Source: Pelomyxa schiedti (lineage: Eukaryota > Evosea > Pelobiontida > Pelomyxidae). Taken from it: a stretch of 38,815 bases of DNA. The stretch is taken from positions 5,997-44,811 of the forward strand of contig JAHLWZ010000104.1 in NCBI GenBank assembly GCA_020536535.1, given 5' to 3'. A model generated the notes under the pieces. That model worked only from the letters and a program-made list of their open reading frames with translations. It did not search any database and was not told the origin of the DNA. Position numbers and translations under genes: made by a program. Numbering within the stretch: the first letter of the stretch is position 1; every line of letters begins with the position of its first letter. Shown piece after piece: positions 9,119-21,897 of the stretch.

Positions 9119-11982
9119 ATGGAGGTACATCGGTGTGGGTTCGTTGGGTACGACGGCGGCGGGGGGGTCGTCGGCATGGACGCGACACGCGACGGGGGGA
9201 TGCTGGCCATAGCCAGGGAGCGCGGCGACGTGGACGTGTGGCTGTTCGGCAACGCCTCCCGCCCATCGAAAGTGACGGTGCGCCCCGGTGTGCTGTGCTG
9301 TGCTGTGTGTGTGTGTGTTGTACTACTACTAGTAGTAGTAGTAGTGTATGATGTAATGCAATCACTTGTCGCCAACTCAATACTTCTTTGGTTTTTTTTT
9401 TTTTTTTTTCGAATTTTTTTTTTTCTTTCTTTTGTTTTGTTTTGTATTCCCCCCATTCATCCATTTCGTCGTGCATCTTTGTTGCTATATGGAAATTTTC
9501 GTTTTGACGTGATTATTGGATAGAAGTTACTTGGGACAAGGGATGGAGTGAGGTCGGTGGCGTGGGCACCTTGTGACCCTCCAAGATTGTTCAGTTCGGG
9601 GCTCAATGGCCTCATCGTTGAGTGGGATATTTGCACATCGCTGCCTATTGTATTTCCCAGTGAATCACGGTTGTTGGTGTGTGCCTTATGTACTCCCAGA
9701 GAACAGAGATAACTAACGGTGGAGCTATCTGGAGTATATCGGTGTCACATGACGGGAAGCACCTTGCTTGTGCATCTGATGACGGAACTGTACGGGTATA
9801 CCAGTTATACACTTTCGGCAACGAGCCCACCATCCTTTTAGAATATATGCTCCCAAGGCAACCTGGTAAGTTGCTGCGGTTCCTTTTTTGGTCTAATTTG
9901 CCACTGAAGCCAAGATTTTATCTGTGACTTGGTCTGTTGATGATACCAGACTTTACTTCGGCAGTGTTGGCACATTGAGCGGTTGGAGCGTAGCAGATAT
10001 CGAGACCATTAACTTGACTGCGCGAGTTCAATGTTTATTCACAAATTCCCTGCACCTCCGAACTGCGGTTAATACGTCATTTATCAAAGGCAATGAGAAA
10101 GTAGCAATTTGGGCTCTGTGCTACGCCAGGCACATAAATTGACACATCTGCATAAAGTCTAAAGTAATTAGGGACACACTGGTCAGTGGAAGTTCTGATG
10201 GTAGGGTTCAATTTTGGAATCCCCTTAATGGCTCTCTTCTTTATGTTGTACATCCATTTCCTCTCTTTGACTGACGTATTAAACTAGGAGTATTTCCGTA
10301 ACTTCGCACCTATTTTGTGCGTAGCAGCCACTCCAAGTGGAGGGGAAGTGTTTTCCAGTGGTGTTGAACCTGCAGTCCAGTCATTTTCGCGTTCTACTTC
10401 CGGGCTGGTATAATTCCAATTAAATTAATTTAAGAAGAGTGCAACTTTCTAAGATCCTCTTTTTAGTGGACTCATGGTTCATTCGGCCAACAGCATACAC
10501 ATGATGTTAAGGCGATTGCAATATCCAACTTACGGATTGGTAGTCCCCCAGCCATCATAATTGTACTAACAACTAGAACACAGCATCAGGAGGAGTGGAT
10601 ACCAAAGTTGTTTTGTGGAACAAAAAAACCCCATCACCCGTTAGATTTGCTTTGCGGAACCCTTCACAGATGTACTTGAAGGTTTTTACTTGATCAATCT
10701 AATCACCAATTAGCCGCCCTCATTCCCATCACCCTCCTTTAAGCTTTGCTAAAGGTTGCGGGAGGATGCTATTCCATTCCGAAAATACTCTATCAATATG
10801 GCAATTGGGCTCTTGTGAACGTATTGTCTTCCCTTCAAAAAAATAAAATGACACACACCTAGGTCGTGATTTAGGGGAACTCGAGACTGGCACTGATCTC
10901 AGAATTCAGAAACCCTATAAACAAGTCTTGGAGATGAAAGCAAAAGTATTCTCCCCAATCTGGGAAAATTGGTTTTTATTCTCCTCAGTGTATGAGTAAT
11001 ATTGGCTGCAGTTGCATATCAATGACAGGCAAATATATCGCTTTTTCTGATAACACTGCTCTACACATCATACAGCTGCTACCTAAGGTGCTCTTCGTAC
11101 TCCTCTTTCAATATTCATCCCACTATCTTCAAGGTTACACGACTAGTTACCCCGGGAACAGACAAAGTGGGTCCTTCAATCCGACTCCTATTTGCACATA
11201 CAACTGACGACATTCTGTGCTGTGTCTCATGTGATGGGTCTATCAAAGTAGTGAGACTTCCGGAGCTTTCTGTTATTCACTCTTTAGAACCATCCAATCG
11301 AAGTTAGCTTCTCCTTTTTTTTCCTTCACATTGGTAATTTTATGAATAGACATTCCCCTTGCAATGGCCCTAAGTCCAGATGATTCTCATCTTGCCGTTT
11401 CCTATCATGGAAGCCGACTCCATGTATGGAATATCGCTCAAGAACGTGCAACGCGGACAACAGTTCCCCCTTATAAGAATCAAGTCCTGGCTCTGGGATT
11501 CCTACCCTCAACGCATGGACTACTCTTAATAGCATGCTGTTCAATGGGTCAGCTATTCTACTGGAATATCGAAACCGAGAAAATGGAACCGCTAAATAAG
11601 TAAGCACCGTCTCTTGTGTAGTTCATTCCCACGGATTCATCTCACTGCATTTAGAACTCTCATCACTACGGATTATCAACAAATATGCGGAATCAACGCG
11701 GTGGCACCAGACTTATTGGTACTTAACACTGAAGATGACCTCATAGCACTAAATCCGAGTGTGTAAACTCATCAAAATTCTATCGCATGCTTATAATCAA
11801 CAGATACCAATGAATTCAAAACCAACACAAGTCTGCATGGAATTATGTTCGTTTCCGATTACCCAACCACAAGAACAACGGGCCGGTTCAAATCCTCCCT
11901 TGTTGTTGTGCAGAGAAGCATTTTGGACATGGTCTTCTCAGCTCCAAAACCAGCAGACCCATCAATATTCAAGAGTTTCTAA
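9119..11982 (+). CDS. UTP4: U3 snoRNP / SSU processome WD40 protein Utp4 (cirhin)
   Basis: Subunit of the t-UTP/UtpA complex, which binds nascent pre-rRNA in the nucleolus and starts 90S assembly. Many short exons encode WD40 blades in the Utp4 order: MEVHRCGFVGYDGG with LAIARERGDVDVW; SVAWAPCDPPRLFSSGLNG followed by VEWDI; GGAIWSISVSHDGKHLACAS; SVTWSVDDTRLYFGS; SGSSDGRVQFWNPLNGSLLY; then HTHDVKAIAI, the Utp4-specific HTHDV motif at about 10490-10530. Later blades include CISMTGKYIAFSD and ALSPDDSHLAVSYHGSRLHV. The C-terminal exon (about 11803-11982) reads RFKSSLVVVQRSILDMVFSA before TAA, matching the family's VVVERP-like end. The start is the ATG at 9119. Converges on the transporter-like gene with 109 bp between stops. 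Confidence 0.88.
9288..9440 (+). repeat. Simple repeats in Utp4 intron 1
   Basis: Successive tracts TGTGC, (TG)n, (ACT)n then (AGT)n, and two long T runs separated by a few bases fill most of the first intron. The ACT/AGT block is self-complementary. Likely length-polymorphic; the intron is longer than its neighbours. Confidence 0.8.
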
Positions 11983-12091
11983 AAAAAATAGCCCAAAACA
12001 AAATTAATTTTCTTGTTTGTCCATATCAAGATATTACAAAGTGGCCGAGTTGCAGGCTCTGCACACAATCATATGAATAAGAAATAGAGTC

Positions 12092-14182
12092 TCATAGGAG
12101 AGGGTCATGGAGGGTGTCAGCGAGAGGGCCTTCTATGTGTTGCGGCTTTGAATCTACTCTGGTCACTGATCGTATATATGTTTTCTGGAATGCTCTGATG
12201 AACCCGGAGATGATTAATACAATGGAAATCTGTGTGATTGCATTTTGTTAGTTTGATGTTTATCAGAGTGAGGTAGTTACCACGGAAACTGAAACTAGGA
12301 GGAGAATGGGTGATAGGCTATCTGAAATAACACCATACTTGTTCATTAAGTACACAATAACACCCAACACTGGCCCACCAACCTGTAGTTGTTTTGGGAA
12401 AGGTTAGAACAGGGGAGAAAGAAAAAGAAAGTCTACATTTCCAAGACCCAAGAAGAATTCAAAGAGAGTGCTGGAAGATACATCAACACTCCCGACTTCA
12501 AAGTTGTAGAGGAGACCTGCATTGAAGATCACGCCAAAAGCAAGTCCAAAGAAAATAAGCCCCAAAGTCAAAAAAATAGTGCCTCCGGCTATTAATTGGG
12601 TGTTAGACTTCTCTCGTTTCGACATAAATTTCAGGTTACTAATTTTATCCGTGAAAATAATCATCGAAAGAAAGCAAAGCTGCAATGTGTTTAGTGGGGA
12701 ACAGTAGCTATATATTTACATACAATGTATCCTCCTACAACCATTGCTGCGGAAGTAACAGGGGTAATCAATGTACCATGCCACAGTTTGGTGAAAAACA
12801 TAGCGGTAAAAGAAACCATTCGCATGAACATCCATGTTGATCCAACCAATGTGTGATATTTCTGATCAACCTACATGTGGCAAATTAATGGAACGGAGGA
12901 AAAAGGAGATAGTTACCCCAATATCAGTTAAAATCACTGGAAGGTAAGGAGACAGTGAGCAGGTAATGAAAGTCATAACTGGAACTTGAAAAGAATAAAT
13001 CGTGTTGCACCATATCGAGGCTATAGGAATGACCATCTGTGGGCATTTAGAGGTTACATAAGACGCCATTTGTCTTTACCTTCTTATGCTGTGTAACTGT
13101 GTTCCGCGGTACAGGGTTTGCAGTAAACCACAGTAGTAATATCGGGGATAAGATGTGAATAATGATCAGGCCACAAAGCGTCTGAAGGGCAAACTTGGCA
13201 ACAAGAGGGGAAAGAGGTAAAACAATAAGAACTGCACAGGCCCAGCAAATATTGTAAACGCCAACAGACCACTCTAATGGTTTATTGCGGGATGATGTAT
13301 CTCCTTTCCTTCAGACAACGCGATAAAAAAAAGAATTGGTACATACAACTTTCGCCGGCAGGCCACAATAGAGTTATAAAAAACATATAAAGAATTGCTG
13401 TTACATATAGTGGAATCCCATACCTTGGACAATATTAGTGGGAGGGAAAAAAAAAGAAAGTGAAAAAACTTATGAGCTTTCTCTTCCCCAAATATTTTGT
13501 CAGATAAGAGAGGTACAGTGACCAGTATTCCTAATGAAATGTGAGACGATATGTAAACCGAAGAGATGCTGTGCAACCACATAGAATTTCTACAATGAAG
13601 AACATTTTCCTAGCACTGAAACTATAAGGCTTGAGCCGCTTGAGAACCCAGTTCCCAAATGGGGGCGATAGCATAGTGGCCACCCCGATTCCAATCCCCA
13701 AAATATACAATTCCAATGCCGAGAACAAGTACACCTCTATTCCCACCCAGCAACATCAGACAAACAACAAAAAAAGGGCAAACCAAAAAAGAAGAGAATG
13801 AAAAGAGATAAAAAGGGGATAAAAAGAGCGAAAAGGAGGGACAAAGAAAAAAAAAAATATTGGAACCAACACGCACACCCTCAGCAATGAAGTACACAGT
13901 GACACCCAGCAGTGCACTCCCAGCCGAGTTTATCCATATGAACACAACCACAGCCCACAGCGCCGCGGGCTCATGCTCGTTGACAACATCCGTGCTACTA
14001 CTGCTGGTGATGCCGTTACTCGTATCCCTCTCCCTGTCCATCTCCCTGTCATTGCCGTTGTCATTGTCATTACTGACCAATCCCACCTCCATCTCACTCA
14101 TCCTCGTTGTGGTTGTTGTAGTCGTTGGCACACCGGAATTAGCCACCGGCGACCTCCCATTATCCCCGTCCATCTCGCTCAT
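12092..14182 (-). CDS. Putative transporter-like protein with about 12 transmembrane segments
   Basis: Family not firmly recognised; the layout resembles a major facilitator. Start ATG 14182 (MSEMDGDNGRSPV) opens a soluble Asn/Asp/Thr-rich N-terminus, then TM1 (ALWAVVVFIWINSAGSALLG). Later exons, joined through introns mostly near 47-51 nt, give ELYILGIGIGVATMLSPPFG with a following KRLKPYSFSARK loop, reminiscent of the MFS loop 2-3; then further segments such as WACAVLIVLPLSPLVAKFAL, LIIIHILSPILLLWF, SFQVPVMTFITCSLSPYLPV and TQLIAGGTIFLTLGLIFFGL. The final exon (ISIVLIISGFIRAF to DPLL, TGA at 12092-12094) follows a 51-nt intron with a CTAAC branch-like site. Substrate unknown. Confidence 0.7.
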
Positions 14183-14515
14183 CCTGGTGCGCACACACCG
14201 TTTGGGTGGATGTGCTTGATATTAACGCGAAAATGCACAAGCGAAGAAGTCCCATCACAACATCACCCAGAATCAATCTCGAGCCGAGATTGGCTGACCA
14301 GGACAAAACCAGTGACAAGAGTGATCTCCACGTGGAATTTGCTCCCTGTTACGGATTACCTTTGTTCCCCTGAGTGATCTGTCCCAGACAACCCCTGAAA
14401 AACTCACTCGTCTCGGAAAACAAAAAAAAAAGACAAAGGCGGGGTTGTTGGATTTGGGTTGTTACCCGCAAACGAACAGACAACACAACCGGGTTTTAAT
14501 AAAGAGAGGACAAAG
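14183..14515. promoter_or_regulatory. Divergent promoter region between transporter-like and SH3 genes
   Basis: About 333 bp with start codons on both sides pointing outward. I see no gene, repeat or known motif. The bases just before the SH3 start are A/C-rich, as for other genes here. Confidence 0.4.
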
Positions 14516-17500
14516 ATGGCGACAGGAACGACATCCTACATGGCCAAAGTGTTGTATAAATTTGATGCCTCGAGCGAGTCCCAGTTGTCGCTAGTTCCCG
14601 GACAAATCATAGAGGTTTTTTCTTTTCTTTTTTTTTTTTCCCCCCCCCTTTGGAACGTTTCATTTTCGGTTTTTGGGCATATGATGTATATTTTATTTTT
14701 TTTGCTATTTTGAAAACTGCTAATTTGTTGGTAACATCATGGTAGGTGTCTAAGAAATATGCACAAGGGTGGTCATTTGGTAAAAACAACACCGGAAAAT
14801 CGGGCTTGTTTCCCAGCACTTACGTGGAGGAGGTAAAGCAGGAAGTGAAGCAAGGAAGCCAGCCGCCTCCTGGTCCCGCTGCTAATTCTGTTCCTCTATC
14901 TACCTCCGTTGTGTCCCCTCAGTCTGCCCCTGGTGCTCCAGCAGCCACATCACAACCAACACCTACACCCTCTTCCACAGCACAGCCGGCAGCTACTACT
15001 GGTGGTGCTGTAGTTTCCACGTCTCCCCCTGCCACTAATACGGCCGTTTCAGTACCACTACCTTCTGGAATGGTGAGGGCAACAGTTATCAAAGACTTCG
15101 ACAGCAAGAACCCGTGAGTCTTTTTCTCTTTTTCCCAGTGCCTGACTTCTGACTTTCTTTTTCTTCATCAGAACAAACCTCGCCCTCAAGAAAGGAGAGA
15201 TTATTGTAGTGCAAGAGCAATTCCCCACTGGATGGGCTAGGGCTCAATCTTCTTCGGGAAAGTAAGTTCTAAATACCATGAGAGTTCTTTTTAAATCTCA
15301 CCAGAACTGGACTTGTACCCCGCAACGTACTTGCTTTCATTGAAAATTCGAAGTTCAAGTGCGTCAACTTTCCACTAGCTCACCTGCACTAAAGTTATTA
15401 CTTAGAGCCATTGCTATGTATGACTACACTGCGGGAAACGCCAGCGAATTGACATTTAAGAAAGATGACGAGCTTGATATTATGAATGATACACTTCCGA
15501 ATGGTTGGTGGTTAGCACAGCTGGGATCCAAGATTGGAAGAATACCATCTGGATACGTCAAAAGAGTAGAAGCTCCCCAAACAACCCCTGTCTCCTCAGA
15601 TACACCAGCAACCGCCAGTGGTACTACAACAGAAGCACAAAACCAACCAACAACACTGTCCCAGCCAAATACTACTTTTGGTTCCACTTCGAATTCATTT
15701 GGGCATGCCTCTGAACTTGCGCCAAAACATGATGGCTCCAAGACCACTGAAACTGTTACGGTAATACTGGAAAAACTCGGGATTTCTTCTAACTGGTTTT
15801 AGTACCCTCACAAGGCAAGAGCAAAATACCCATACAATGCCCGAAAGCCAAGTGAACTGTCCCTTGCCAAAGGGGACGAAATCACAATCTTGAAACCAAG
15901 CGCAAAGGGTTGGGCACTCGCAACTCTGAAAGACAAGCAAGGCTATGTTCCAGCTTCATTTGTGGAAAAGATTGGTATTTTTGGACTGTAATGATTTTCA
16001 TTGTTAACAATTTCTTAGAGACGGGTGATTCTTTTACCGCTTCATCAGCACCTTCGGCATCCACCACCCAAACCCCAGTTGCAACTTCTACCGCCACAAC
16101 AACTTCAACTCAATCCTCTGTACCAACTCCTACACCAACACCTGCGGCCGTAACACCAACACCGGCTACGACAACAGCAGTTACTGCCCCGCCAGCTCAA
16201 CCATCAACGGTTGCTGCTCCCCCAGCTCAACCTTCGGCAGTTGTAACACCAACCCCCACAGTCGCCACCCCTGTGGAAACTGTCGTTCAAGCAACAGTCC
16301 CTTCTACTGAACATAAGGCTGCCCGGCCAATGCCTGCTCCTCCAGTCGCAACAGCAAGTTCCGAAGTGAAAGATCCCTATGTTCCTCCCGCCAAGGTTTG
16401 TAAGCTTCAACTGCTTACTGGAAATAACTTCAAACAGTTTTTGCATAAAGCAATTGCATTACATGACTACAAGCCTACAAGACAAAATGAACTTGCCCTT
16501 TCCAAAGGAACAGAGGTTTACATTCTTAAAATACTGGAAAGGGTACGACAAACTTCCCAATTAGATTTGGCAATTTATGTGTACCTAGGGGTGGGTTTAT
16601 GCGTGGCTGAAGGGGACTGCGGGTGTTATTCCTGGTAAATATGTTAAAGAGATAACCACCACTCAACCTGCTGCTTTGCCAACCCAAACTTCCCAATCAA
16701 TTTCTGCACAGCCAGCTTCAATTCAAACAACACCAACTCCAACAACAGTGCAACCAACCACAACTCCAGTACAACCAATACAACCAACTCCAGCATCAGT
16801 ACAACCGACACTAACACCGCTTACTTCTCAGCCAGAAACAGTGCCACTTAAACCAACTGCAGAACAAACACCTACCCAAAATAACAACCAAGAACCAACA
16901 CCAACACCAACACCAGCAAAACAAGATGTGTCTGTACAGCCACCATGTATGTATCTCGAAATCCAACAATTCAATTGACTTTATGCCAGCTGAAAAAATG
17001 CCAGAAAAAGCAGAAGCCATTTACGGTTTCACTCCAGACCCAAAGGCAGACGCCCAATTACCACTGCGGGTAGGAGAAATTATTACCATCCTCTCTAAGG
17101 CAGACAAGTAAGTATCCTTGTTTGCCCCAGTTACTTACTCACTTGTCCCAGTGGCTGGTGGTATGGTGAGAACTCGGAAAAAGTATCCGGCCATTTCCCT
17201 GCAACATATGTAAAACTGCTCCCCGTGCTCAAGTGTCTACTCATACATTTAATTTTCGTTTCTAACGAAACACATCAGTGGCGATACCAAACAGCCTGAA
17301 CAACCCAAGCCAGTAGAAGTCACAGCAGAAAAACCAGTGATCCAGAAACCTGAAATAAAACCTGAGCCCCAAGCCGAAATAAGAGTAGAACCCAAACCGG
17401 AAATCAAAGAGGAACCCAAACTAGAACCCAAACCGGAACCAAAAGTGGAACCCAAACCGGAGCCAAAACCGGAGCCCAAAGTAGATAGGCCCAAAGTAGA

Positions 17501-18293
17501 AGTAAGAACAGAACACCCAGATGAACCAAAACCTGAACCCAAGGTTGAGGTGAAACAAACAGCAACTCCAGCCACTGTTGAAGTAAAGACAACTCCCGCA
17601 CTTGTAACGAAAACAACAAAGGTTGAGGCAGAACCTGCAGTAGAGCACACCATTGTTACACCAATACCTGTGGTTGCCGCCCCAGTTACCGTGGCAGTGG
17701 CACCAATAATCCCGCAGCTTACTGAAAAGCAGATAGCCGAATTGATTGAAAAAGCTGTCTCCAGAATGGAGAGCACTCTGCACTCTGAGATTTCTTCCTT
17801 GCAGGTATAGCAAAATTCCAATACCGGAAAACATCCTGATGAACATACAAATACATAGGGGCAAATCACATCACTTTCCAAAGAGGTAGACCTACACAAA
17901 AAGCACACCGCCGAGGCAATTGCAGCCAAGGTACTCTCGCAGTTGCTTGTTTGTTGTACCCAAAGTACTAACATCCCAACATTAGAAAAAAGCCGAGGAT
18001 GAAGTATCACTGTGCGCGGCCAAAGTAACCGAAGCAGAGCGGCTGGCAAAGGTTTGCGAGGAACGGGCCGCGGCAACAGAGACCAGAATCAAAGAAGTGG
18101 AACGCCGGCTGCTGGCTGATCAGAGGCTGAGGAGGGACTCTGATGCTCTCGTTCTGAAGCTGCAGGCCGATTTGGATGCACTACAGGCCAAGGTTTGTTG
18201 CTTTTCGTTCCGCCGGTTTGTTTTTTTGTCTAATCTGGCTTCTTGAAACACAAACAGGTGGAGAAGTCTTTCCCGAAATCCTTGGCGGAGTGA
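14516..18293 (+). CDS. Multi-SH3 adaptor protein (six SH3 domains, coiled-coil C-terminus)
   Basis: Scaffold predicted to bind proline-rich ligands, probably at the cortical actin or endocytic machinery, as CIN85, intersectin and Sla1-type adaptors do; orthology is not established. SH3 domains lie at about 14540-14840 (AKVLYKFDA, then WSFGKNN and GLFPSTYVEEV), 15069-15345 (ATVIKDFDS, GWARAQ, GLVPRN), 15395-15570 (AIAMYDYTA, GWWLAQ, GRIPSGYVKRV), 15803-15972 (ARAKYPYNA, GWALA, GYVPASFV), 16445-16650 (AIALHDYKP, then GVIPGKYVKEI) and 17000-17215 (AEAIYGFTP, GWWYGE, GHFPATYVKL). Ala/Thr/Pro-rich linkers separate them. A Lys-Pro-Glu repeat (17320-17480) follows, then a charged coiled coil (about 17720-18290) ending KSFPKSLAE. 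ALYDY positions are conserved as xxYxY/F in most copies. Confidence 0.88.
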
Positions 18294-18561
18294 TTCCACA
18301 ACTCACACGTGAATTGAACTAAAACAACAAAAGGTGAAACCTTGGTGTAATCATTTACCCTTCCTCTTGGCTTTTCAACAACAATTAAAAACAAACCAAC
18401 AACGTGCATTTTATTTGCCCAAAAAACAAGCATTTGCACCCAAACTTTACAACCAAGGCTTGTTTTCTGTTTTAAAAAGTGGGGCCTGACCACACGAGGC
18501 GGCAGTGCCTGGGCAATCAGGGACACCCCCAACTTGGCGGCGGAGCAATTCCAGAAGTTAA

Positions 18562-19840
18562 TCAATTGTGGAACCCCACGATACTGAATCCTGACCCTGG
18601 GTTGAAGGGCAAATTGATTATTGCTCCAACAAGGCTGCTATGTGCGTCAGTTACCTCAATCCTCCAATTTTCATTTTGGTGAGATTCTTTCCCACAGAAG
18701 AAGAACCCACCTTCTGCAATCACAGGTGGGTATATCCCAGGCCTGGCTTCCATGATCCTCAGTGGGCCTGATGTGTTGTTGCAGTCCCAAATTTGCACTG
18801 AGCCCTCCATCATAGAGATGCAGAACAGTGATGAACTCAGCTGAGATATGCGGGTTGGAGCTGGAAGATTGGAGATTGGTCTTAGTCCATCACCACTGCC
18901 CTCTACCAACTCGAGTACAGTGGTAACAACTGTGCTAGAGTTGATTATTTCAACAAACAGAACGTGCTGGCCAGTTTCTGACCTTCTCATCACAATTCCA
19001 GATCCCAACAAACAGCCCTCTAATTTATTCTCTCCACCAAGCGCAGCACAACAAGCCGCTTTGTTGTGAATGTCTTGTCCACATCAACCATCATGAAAAA
19101 GTAACTCCTCTCAGTCTCATATACAATTACAGCATGGTCATTATCATCGCAGGTTATGTGGAACCATCCCCTCTTGTTCATAAACCCACTATTCTGCCTA
19201 AAAAATCCAAGAGGCAACAAATCCTGTTCAACCAGCACTATGCTGAAACCCTCTGTTTTTGGGTCAAAAATCATAATGCTACGATCTGCCAGGTTGGTCC
19301 AAGCCTCGCAATAGCAAATTATCCACTTCTCATTCACAGCCGTGACTAGAACACAAAAATCATCGAGTTGGCTTGGAAACTGCAGGTCCCTTCTTGGATT
19401 TCCAGGTGTCAAACAGCTCAACACTTGGAATCCGTGGCGCCCTTCATGCACCAACAAATTGTTGGCATCAAAGTTGCCAACAATGTCGGAGGGAGGGTGG
19501 ATATATGTTGCCTCCAGAAACTGGAACTCGTGATGAGGCTGTTGAGGGCAGACGACAGGGCGAATCGGATGTACAGGTCGGGGTGTGAATTCGAAAGCAG
19601 GCCGAAAGAGATGGCCGTGTCGCGGAGGCACCACTCCCACAATGGCGCCGTGGCCAACGGCGTCAGGGACATGAAGGCTCGCGCGGGGCTGTGGGCACCA
19701 CACCGCGAATGCGACGCCATGGCCAGCGCCAGGAGTTGCTCGCACGCATTGTGGGATGACACCATCCGGAGCCTACCAGTTGCAGGATCCTTCTCCAGTA
19801 GGTTCCCTTCCACGCGAACTACATGACCGGGTCTACTCAT
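18562..19840 (-). CDS. Lineage-specific protein with an N-terminal HSRCGA module; possible frame break
   Basis: Not recognised. It starts at ATG 19840 (MSRPGHVVRVEGNL) and contains LALAMASHSRCGAHSPAR, a module related to LLMTHHARCGARAR in the SPRY gene at 32963. The middle part, in another frame to about 19050, reads LSCLTPGNPRRDL, VNEKWIICYCEAW, RGWFHITCDDNDHAVIVYE and RSYFFMMVDVD. The last part (to TGA 18562-18564) reads GCLLGSGIVMRRSETGQHV and ISMMEGSVQIWD. The spacing of W/hydrophobic clusters suggests beta-strand repeats, perhaps a propeller. The second frame change is explained by an intron ending TTAGAG near 19020. The first, between 19745 and 19418, needs an 80-86 nt intron or is a real frameshift. 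Confidence 0.55.
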
Positions 19841-20048
19841 GAACCAATGTTTCTTCGTGCAAGAAAAAAAAGCATGAGTTTTTTTTTTCGCCTTTACTCA
19901 GGAGCTCAAACATCCCTCATTACGCCGCTCATTTGTTGGCTCAACACATACCAAAACCCGTGGAGTTGGATCCGTGTGAAACGATTCCTGAATCGTGTCA
20001 GATGGTGATCTGCAGTTGCACATTCTTTATTACCCGGGCCACAGCAGC

Positions 20049-21717
20049 ATGGAGGGCACGACAGCAAGCGCAACGGAAACCCAACCACAAGCGATCCCAC
20101 AATCGGCTGTGCCGTCTGTTTCGGCACAGCCATCCCCGTCGGAAACAGCACCGGAGGCGGTGAAGGAGGAGGAAGGGGATTATGGCAGCGGTGATGTAAA
20201 GGAAGAGGAGGAGGACATTGACATCAAGGAAGAGAACGAGGGCGAGGACCCTGACGAAAAGTTCCTGAGGCCCTCTTTGAAGTGCGTAAATTAATTTTTA
20301 TTCTTTTTGATGTTGTTGGTTCCTCATTTCTCGTTCGTTTCGTTTCGTTTCGTTTTTACGGCTCAATTTTGGCTTTTTGTTAGTAGGATTTGCCAAAAAG
20401 TCGATTGTTTATAACCAAATCCACTCTTTAAAGTAACCTTGAACTTGATGTTGGCAACCTGGCTGTGTTCGATCCCGACCCAGTAGATATGCGACCTTTT
20501 AAGTACCAACCTAACACTGTAAATGCCAAGTGGTAATGGTTATTAGAAAATACCGCATCGATTACTTAAGAGTAACTACTCAACAAGCAGTTCAACACCT
20601 CGTGGCAAATCTATTTGCTCTGCCTGTGGCGGAGGAAGTCCCAGATGGTGTGGTTGTTAAGCTTCCTAAACCCACAACCGTTCTTCCTAGGGAAAAACCG
20701 GTAAGGCCTATTGCCATTGCCTTAAAATCAACCATCTCTTTAGGAGCCTCTAGCTAAAATCCCAACAAGATGGGAGTTATTTGCCAGAAAGAAGGGCATC
20801 CAACAAAAGAAAAAAGCCGGACGCGTGTGGAATCCAGAAACGCACTCATGGAGGTTTGGAGTTTCGTCTCTCTTCTCATGTTCACCTCCTGGGCAGGCCC
20901 AGCTGGGGACGGGACAGCGCCAAAAAGGTCACCAACCAGCTTGATGGTTGGGCTGTTGACGACAAGCCCGGTGTTGGTAAGAGAGACTTGCCATGAAGCG
21001 CGAGCTAACTTGGAGTAGAGGATCCATTTGCAGATGCCACAAAGAAGAAAAAGGTGGCACAGAAGCAACAGATTATCAACCAAGTTCGTAATATTCGCTC
21101 TGCCGCTAGGGCCAGAAATGAGGATATGGGTCACTCACCGCTCCAACTAGCTCCAAAAGATTTGGACAGGAAAGGAGGGGATTCAATGCCAAAACGAACC
21201 AATGTGCGGTTCGGCTCATCCATGGCGAACAGCAGAGAGGACAGATTCTCTGCCGCAAGATCAAAGGTGAATGACGAACTTGCAATTGTACGACGGTCTA
21301 CAGCCAGTATGGGCCGCTTTGATCCCCAACTTGAAGGAGAAAAACCGCTGGCACCTCCACGTGCTCAGGTCGTTAAAATTTAGAGGTAGCAAAGCCTAAC
21401 ACACTCCCCAGACAAGAAAACAAGGCCTTCATGAATCCGGCATGAATAGGGAAAGTCAGCTTGCTCTTGTTGACAAGATGTTCGCTAAGCAAAAGGATAA
21501 ACTCAGCCTTACAAAGGTAACCAAAACATTGATTGTATGTTTAATTAACACTGTCTTTCAGGTTGTCAACCAGGAGCTGCAGTCTGCAGAATTCAGAGCC
21601 AAGACAGAGGCAAGTAAAAAGGCCATCAAGCCAAATCCCTTCTCCAAAACATCCAAAAAGAAGGCCCATGGTCCTTTTGCCCGGAGGAAAACACCACCTT
21701 CCACTGGTGGGCATTAA
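20049..21717 (+). CDS. RRS1: Ribosome biogenesis regulatory protein Rrs1
   Basis: Nucleolar protein that, with Rpf2, brings the 5S RNP into the pre-60S particle. The first exon is acidic (DYGSGDVKEEEEDIDIKEEN) and ends near 20280. Conserved family blocks follow: NLAVFDPDPVD; YLRVTTQQAVQHLVANLFAL; VVKLPKPTTVLPREKP; then the hallmark TRWELFARKKGI followed by KKKAGRVWNPET (about 20705-20850). Later exons give KKKVAQKQQIINQVRNIRSA, a STASMGRFD box matching the family's STAS(V/M)GRF, and a basic tail ending KKKAHGPFARRKTPPSTGGH. ATG 20049 is the first in-frame ATG; upstream GTG codons were not used. Stop TAA at 21715-21717 overlaps an AATAAA-like signal. Confidence 0.92.
20331..20356 (+). repeat. 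(TTTCG)n microsatellite in Rrs1 intron 1
   Basis: Four to five tandem copies of a CGTTT/TTTCG pentamer in the first intron, within T-rich sequence. Only a few units long; no function is evident. Confidence 0.75.
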
Positions 21718-21897
21718 AATAAACAAACAAAATAGCCCATTTTTCATCATCTATCCACCTAGTATTGATATTTTTCTCCAAACGAATTTACCCAAAAAAA
21801 AGAAAGAAAAAGAAGGTAGACCAGAATAATGGTTGTAAACACATATACAAACAAAAAAGAAACTCCCTCCTCTCTCCTATAATCATAGCCTATCTCC

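Noticed and set aside
9019-9476. Minus-strand frames opposite Utp4 exon 1 and intron 1
   Set aside because: Run through simple repeats and T-tracts; low-complexity translation only.
17249-18076. 275-codon minus-strand frame rich in Gly/Ser
   Set aside because: Antisense of the Lys-Pro-Glu repeat and coiled coil of the SH3 adaptor; no independent support.
19020-19060. Second frameshift in the gene at 18562-19840
   Set aside because: An intron ending at TTAGAG, with a donor in the matching phase upstream, restores the frame, so no mutation is needed.
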